This document shows, piece after piece, positions 60,366-64,000 of a stretch of 64,000 bases of DNA. The translations under genes and the position numbers were made by a program. The notes below the pieces were generated by a model. It made no database searches and was not told the DNA's origin. It saw only the letters and a list, made by a program, of their open reading frames with translations. The stretch's first letter is position 1; every line of letters starts with the position of its first letter. The stretch spans positions 1 to 64,000 of the forward strand of contig NZ_BOPH01000061.1 in assembly GCF_016863655.1 (NCBI RefSeq), in the 5' to 3' direction. Source of the stretch: Virgisporangium ochraceum (GTDB lineage Bacteria > Actinomycetota > Actinomycetes > Mycobacteriales > Micromonosporaceae).

Positions 60366-61289
60366 TCAGGAGCGGCGGTGGCGGCGTTTGACTCGGGGGG
60401 CCGGCGTCGGGGGGCCTACGGCCGTCCATACGGTGGAGCTGAGTTGGCGGGCGGCGGCCAGGCGTAGGGCGGCGCGGCGGTGGCGTTCGGCCAGCACGGC
60501 GGCCAGGTAGGCCCAGCCCGGGACGCCCGGCGGCGGCGGGGGTGTGGTGCAGGCGGCCACCTCGGCGGCCAGCTGCTGGCCGAGGCGGCTGCGGGCCGGC
60601 TCCTTGATGTCGCGGTTGCGGGACAGGAAGTGGCGCACCGCCAGGGCCAGGTCGTCGCTCAGGCCGGTCAGGTCGAGGAGTGGCGCCCAGCGCATCAGGG
60701 GCGGTGGCATCGCGGGGATCCAGCCCCACGCGGCCGGTGTCCGGTCGTGGATCACGAGGGTGCCGGCCGCGAGGTCTCCGAGGCGACGGCCCTGCGGCTG
60801 GGCGAGCATGACGCCGAGGCTGACGACCCAGGTCAGCGGCGCGAGGATCAGGCCGGGCCACTCCAGTGTCACGCTGACCAGCGCCCGCGTGAGCGCGTGC
60901 CGGAACTGGATCGGCCCGCCGTCGGTGCGCACCACACGCAGCCCGATCGCCAGCTTGCCGAGCGTGCGACCGCGGAACAGGGTCTCCTGCAAAGTGGGGT
61001 AGCCGACCAGCACGAGCACGACGATCGAGATCATCACCGCGAACACGAGCGCCTCGTCGACGTACCCGCTGATCAGCAGCAGCCCGATGCTGGCCGCGAA
61101 CAGCAGCATGTACAGCAGGACCACCTGCACGATGATGTCGATCAGCAGCGCCAACGCCCGCGACCCCAGCCGCGCGACCCGCACGTCGAGCTCGACGGCC
61201 TCACCGCTGACCAGCCGCTCGTCGCCGGAGGTGGCCGGCGCCGACGCCTCGACCGGCACCGGCGCGGTGAAGGGGTGAGTGACCGCCAC
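60366..61289 (-). CDS. RDD family membrane protein
   Basis: This encodes 307 residues. VARLGSRALALLIDIIVQVVLLY contains the Arg-Asp positions of RDD proteins, followed by about four helices and FRGRTLGKLAIGLRVVRTDG and RRLGDLAAGTLVIHDR. The C-terminal 110 residues are cytoplasmic and Arg-rich. It diverges from a SpoIIM-like gene, a pairing common in actinobacteria next to DUF58 and MoxR genes. GTG 61289 is the start. The function is unknown, with transport suggested for some relatives. Confidence 0.88.
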   Translation of the reverse strand: MAVTHPFTAPVPVEASAPATSGDERLVSGEAVELDVRVARLGSRALALLIDIIVQVVLLYMLLFAASIGLLLISGYVDEALVFAVMISIVVLVLVGYPTLQETLFRGRTLGKLAIGLRVVRTDGGPIQFRHALTRALVSVTLEWPGLILAPLTWVVSLGVMLAQPQGRRLGDLAAGTLVIHDRTPAAWGWIPAMPPPLMRWAPLLDLTGLSDDLALAVRHFLSRNRDIKEPARSRLGQQLAAEVAACTTPPPPPGVPGWAYLAAVLAERHRRAALRLAAARQLSSTVWTAVGPPTPAPRVKRRHRRS

Positions 61290-61336
61290 GAAGAACAGTC
61301 AACACCATGGGACCGGGCCGCCGCCGTCCCGCCGCC

Positions 61337-61402
61337 GGGCGCCCCCGCGCAAGCGCGGGACCGCTGAGCTACTGGGCGCCCCCGCGCAAGCGCGGGACCG
61401 CT
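61337..61402. repeat. Two 29-bp direct repeats, each a hairpin, in the divergent promoter gap
   Basis: GGGCGCCCCCGCGCAAGCGC followed by GGGACCGCT occurs at 61337-61365 and 61374-61402. Each copy folds as CCCGCGC-AA-GCGCGGG. The second copy ends 13 bases before the SpoIIM-like start. Paired operators or a slipped duplication are both possible. Confidence 0.85.
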
Positions 61403-61415
61403 AGGCTCTGACGCC

Positions 61416-62405
61416 GTGGACCTCGACGCGTACGTCGCCGAGCACGCGGGGGAGTGGCGCCGCCTCGACCAGCTCTCCCGCCGCCGCCGGCTGTCGGCGC
61501 CCGAGGCCGACGAGCTGGTCATCCTCTACCAGCGCACGGCCACCCACCTGTCGGCCGTGCGCAGCCGGTCGCCCGATCCGGCGCTCGTGGCACGGCTGTC
61601 ACGCCTGGTGCTGCAGGCGCGGTCGGCGCTCACCGGTGGCCCGGGGTTCTCGTTGCGGTCGGTCGGCCGGTTCTTCTCGGTCACCTTTCCGCTGGCCGTG
61701 TACCGGGCGGCGCCGTGGTGGCTCGGGGTCACGGCGGCGTTCGCGACGCTGTCCGGCGTGCTGATGTGGTACGTCGCGAGCCATCCCGAGGTGCCGGCGA
61801 TGCTGCTCTCCGAGGACCAGATCGACGAGCTGGTCAACTCGAGCTTCGCCGGCTACTACACCGAGTACCAGCCGCAGAACTTCGCCCTCCAGGTCTGGAC
61901 CAACAACGCGTTCCTCGCCGCCCAGTGCCTCGCCGGCGGGGTGCTGGTGCTGCCGGTGGTGTACGTGCTGGCGGTCAACGCGCTGAGCCTCGGCCTGGTC
62001 GGCGGCATCATGATCGGCAACGGCCGCGCCGACGTGTTCTTCGGCCTGGTCACCCCGCACGGCCTGCTCGAACTCACGGCCGTCTTCATCGCGGCCGGGT
62101 TCGGGTTGCGGATCGGCTGGGCGTGGATCGCGCCCGGTCCGCTGCGCACCCGCGGCCGGGCGCTGGGGGAGACCGCCCGGGAGGGCATGGTGGTCGCGTT
62201 GGGGCTGGTGCTGGTGCTGTTCATCAGCGGTCTGATCGAGGCGTTCGTGACGCCCGCCCCGGTGCCGACGATGGTGCGGATCGCGATCGGTGTCACCGCG
62301 TTCGTCGGCTTCCTCGGCTACGTGTTCGGCTTCGGCGTCCGCGCCGCACAGAGCGGCGAGTCCGCCGACGTCGAGGAGCGCGACGCGCTGGTCCCGATGG
62401 CCTAG
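61416..62405 (+). CDS. Stage II sporulation protein M-like (DUF95) membrane protein
   Basis: This encodes 329 residues. A cytoplasmic helical head (RRLDQLSRRRRLSAPEADEL and YQRTATHLSAVRS) is followed by about five membrane segments including LTAVFIAAGFGLRIGWAWI. It contains FFGLVTPHGLLEL, the conserved core of the SpoIIM/DUF95 family. In actinobacteria these proteins accompany RDD, DUF58 and MoxR genes and their role is unclear. GTG 61416 is the start. It overlaps the convergent DUF58 gene by four bases. Confidence 0.88.
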   Translation: MDLDAYVAEHAGEWRRLDQLSRRRRLSAPEADELVILYQRTATHLSAVRSRSPDPALVARLSRLVLQARSALTGGPGFSLRSVGRFFSVTFPLAVYRAAPWWLGVTAAFATLSGVLMWYVASHPEVPAMLLSEDQIDELVNSSFAGYYTEYQPQNFALQVWTNNAFLAAQCLAGGVLVLPVVYVLAVNALSLGLVGGIMIGNGRADVFFGLVTPHGLLELTAVFIAAGFGLRIGWAWIAPGPLRTRGRALGETAREGMVVALGLVLVLFISGLIEAFVTPAPVPTMVRIAIGVTAFVGFLGYVFGFGVRAAQSGESADVEERDALVPMA

Positions 62406-63739
62406 AGACGCCCGATGCGCTTCAGGGCCAGGTACATGTCGGCGACCTCCGACGCGAACCGCGACACCGGCGCGTCGACCACGTCGACGCCGTAACGGGT
62501 CAGCGCCGACCGCACCCGGTCGCGCTCGACCAACGCGCGGTGGGCGGCCGCCGCCCGGTAGACCGCGGTGGCGGTGGTGCGGGGCGCAGCGGCTACCGCG
62601 TCGAGCGCCGGGTCGTGCACCGCGGCCACGACGACCCGGTGCCGGGCCGCCAACCGCGGCAGCACCGGCAGCAGGCCCTCGGCGAGGGCGCCGGGCTCGA
62701 GCGCGGTGAACAGCACCACGAGGGCGCGCTTGCGTTCGCGGCGCAGCACCTCGCTCGCCACCAGCCCGAAGTCCGTCTCGACCAGGGCCGGCTGCAGCGG
62801 CGCCATCGCGGTGACGAGCTGCCACAGCAGCGTCCGCTTGCCGGGGTTGGCCACCGCCGCCCGCACCGCGGTGTCGACCGCGAGCAGGTCCACCCGGTCG
62901 CCGGCGCGGGCCGCCAGCATCGCCAGCAGCAGGGCGGCGTCGATCGAGGTGTCGAGGCGCGGCTCGTCGCCGATGCGGGCGGCCGAGGTGCGGCCGGTGT
63001 CGAGCACGCACACCACGCGCCGGTCGCGCTCGGGCCGCCAGCTGCGCACCACCACGTCGGACCGGCGCGCGCTGGCCCGCCAGTCGATCGAGCGCACGTC
63101 GTCGCCGATCACGTACTCGCGCAGCGCGTCGAACTCGGTCCCCTGGCCGCGGCCGCGCGTGACGACGGCGCCGTCGAGGATCCGCAGCCGCGACATCTTC
63201 TCCGGCAGCAGCCGGCGGGCCTCGAACCGGGGATAGACCCGCAGCGTCCACGCCGGCGTGCGTGCCAACGCCGTCCGGGCTCGGCTCTGCCGGTACGCGA
63301 AGCCGAGCGGCCCGTACGAACGCACGGTGACGCACACCGCGGCCCGGTCGCCCCGCCGGGTCGGCGTGAGCCGGGTCTCGACCGCGACGAAGGCATCCGG
63401 TTCGAGGTCGACCTCGTGCTCGTACGGGGTGGCGCCGGCCGACGGCACCCACGCGTCGCGCACCCGGGCCCGCAGCGGCCGCGGCCCGCCGTTGTGGACC
63501 GTGAGCTCCACCGACGTGCTCTCGCCCAGCCAGCACGAGCGCTCCCCGGAGCGCGTCAACCGCACGTCCCCCAACGGCGCGGCCACCGCGACATCCAGGA
63601 CGCACGCAGCGGCCAGCACCACGACGAACACCGCCGCGGCCACCCAGGGCCACCAGCCCGTCGGGTCACCCACCAACCCGGCGATGGCCAGGCCGAACGC
63701 GCCGAGGACGAGCAGCGCGGCCGGCCGCCCGGTGATCAT
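62402..63739 (-). CDS. DUF58 domain-containing protein
   Basis: This encodes 445 residues. Two membrane helices lie at about residues 5-47, then a beta-rich part. The DUF58 core is GTEFDALREYVIGDDVRSIDWRASARR, followed by a von Willebrand A-like fold (VVCVLDTGRTS, a degenerate MIDAS). It is coupled to a MoxR ATPase gene through an ATGA overlap. MoxR/DUF58 pairs act in assembly or chaperone roles for membrane or metal proteins. Confidence 0.92.
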   Translation of the reverse strand: MITGRPAALLVLGAFGLAIAGLVGDPTGWWPWVAAAVFVVVLAAACVLDVAVAAPLGDVRLTRSGERSCWLGESTSVELTVHNGGPRPLRARVRDAWVPSAGATPYEHEVDLEPDAFVAVETRLTPTRRGDRAAVCVTVRSYGPLGFAYRQSRARTALARTPAWTLRVYPRFEARRLLPEKMSRLRILDGAVVTRGRGQGTEFDALREYVIGDDVRSIDWRASARRSDVVVRSWRPERDRRVVCVLDTGRTSAARIGDEPRLDTSIDAALLLAMLAARAGDRVDLLAVDTAVRAAVANPGKRTLLWQLVTAMAPLQPALVETDFGLVASEVLRRERKRALVVLFTALEPGALAEGLLPVLPRLAARHRVVVAAVHDPALDAVAAAPRTTATAVYRAAAAHRALVERDRVRSALTRYGVDVVDAPVSRFASEVADMYLALKRIGRL

Positions 63740-64000
63740 CGTGGCGTCGGGACGGTCGCCAGCACCGCGTCGAGCACGGCGTCGGTGCTCACGCCCTCCA
63801 GCTCCGCCTCCGGCCGCAGCCGTACCCGGTGGCGCAGCGTGGGCCGGGCGAGCGCCTTCACGTCGTCGGGCGTCACGTAGTCGCGTCCCGTGAGCCAGGC
63901 CCAGGCCTTCGCGGCCGCGAGCAGCGCGGTGGCGCCGCGCGGCGACGCGCCCAGCTCAAGCGACGGCGACACGCGGGTGGCCCGGCACAGGTCGACGACG
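63736..64000 (-). CDS. MoxR-family AAA+ ATPase, C-terminal part (gene continues beyond window)
   Basis: The frame is open to the window edge and gives the last 87 residues. CRATRVSPSLELGASPRGA and RDYVTPDDVKALARPTLRHR are the sensor-2 and lid parts of MoxR ATPases. The P-loop lies outside. Its stop overlaps the DUF58 start by four bases. Confidence 0.9.
   Translation of the reverse strand, partial: VVDLCRATRVSPSLELGASPRGATALLAAAKAWAWLTGRDYVTPDDVKALARPTLRHRVRLRPEAELEGVSTDAVLDAVLATVPTPR

Overview
The window is a chromosomal stretch of a high-GC (about 70% or more) Gram-positive actinomycete. Its gene content fits a Micromonosporaceae-like organism: a type VII (ESX) secretion locus, F420 biosynthesis genes (fbiA, fbiB, fbiC), a WhiB regulator, desferrioxamine genes with DmdR/IdeR-type iron boxes, and the actinobacterial block whiB - metallopeptidase-like - DUF3499 ... 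manB - Trm112 - SIS - CDF - manA - ahcY. The family-level assignment is inference from gene content and codon usage only. I saw no rRNA, tRNA or CRISPR array.

Layout. 1-1377 (+): the 3' end of a polymorphic-toxin gene with a nuclease-like tip, followed by two small immunity-like genes. 1358-9511 (-): part of a type VII secretion locus (small membrane protein, EccD, EspI-like MinD ATPase, three-ATPase EccC, and a DUF6177-like protein split over two overlapping frames). 9568-17988: an iron-regulated region. A penicillin-acylase-family gene plus a Uma2 gene (-) diverge across an iron box from a siderophore-interacting protein gene, then a second iron box and desABCD (+). 17969-20616 (-): two paralogous proline-rich membrane proteins. 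20663-28660: acetoacetyl-CoA synthetase, a TIGR03089 protein, a secreted PGRP/amidase with FG-GAP-like repeats, a glycosyltransferase, mannose-1-phosphate guanylyltransferase and a NUDIX hydrolase. 28695-35523: fbiB-fbiA (-), a membrane protein with a disordered tail (+), and fbiC (+). 35524-37127: whiB behind a palindromic promoter, a zincin-fold protein and DUF3499.

37128-46900 looks like an accessory island placed inside an otherwise conserved block. It holds a decayed IS5-type element, an amine/polyamine catabolic module (APC permease - Lrp - class III aminotransferase, diverging from saccharopine-dehydrogenase-like - ureohydrolase, plus an aldehyde dehydrogenase), a DUF559-like gene bracketed by inverted copies of an 80-nt palindromic repeat, and a 43-residue lipoprotein candidate ending in eight lysines. 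46908-53623 resumes the conserved block (manB, Trm112, SIS, CDF transporter, manA) and ends with ahcY behind a long structured leader. 54152-60220 is a complete dipeptide/oligopeptide ABC importer operon. A third copy of the palindromic repeat follows, then an RDD protein (-), a SpoIIM-like protein (+), a DUF58 protein and a truncated MoxR ATPase (-).

The most interesting points for follow-up are: the conserved palindrome family, with a compensatory base-pair change, flanking the DUF559-like cassette; the acylase sharing an iron box with the siderophore operon; the ahcY leader; the saccharopine-dehydrogenase/ureohydrolase pair; the FbiB that lacks its usual reductase domain; the small palindrome-bounded linker in FbiC; and the poly-lysine mini-lipoprotein.
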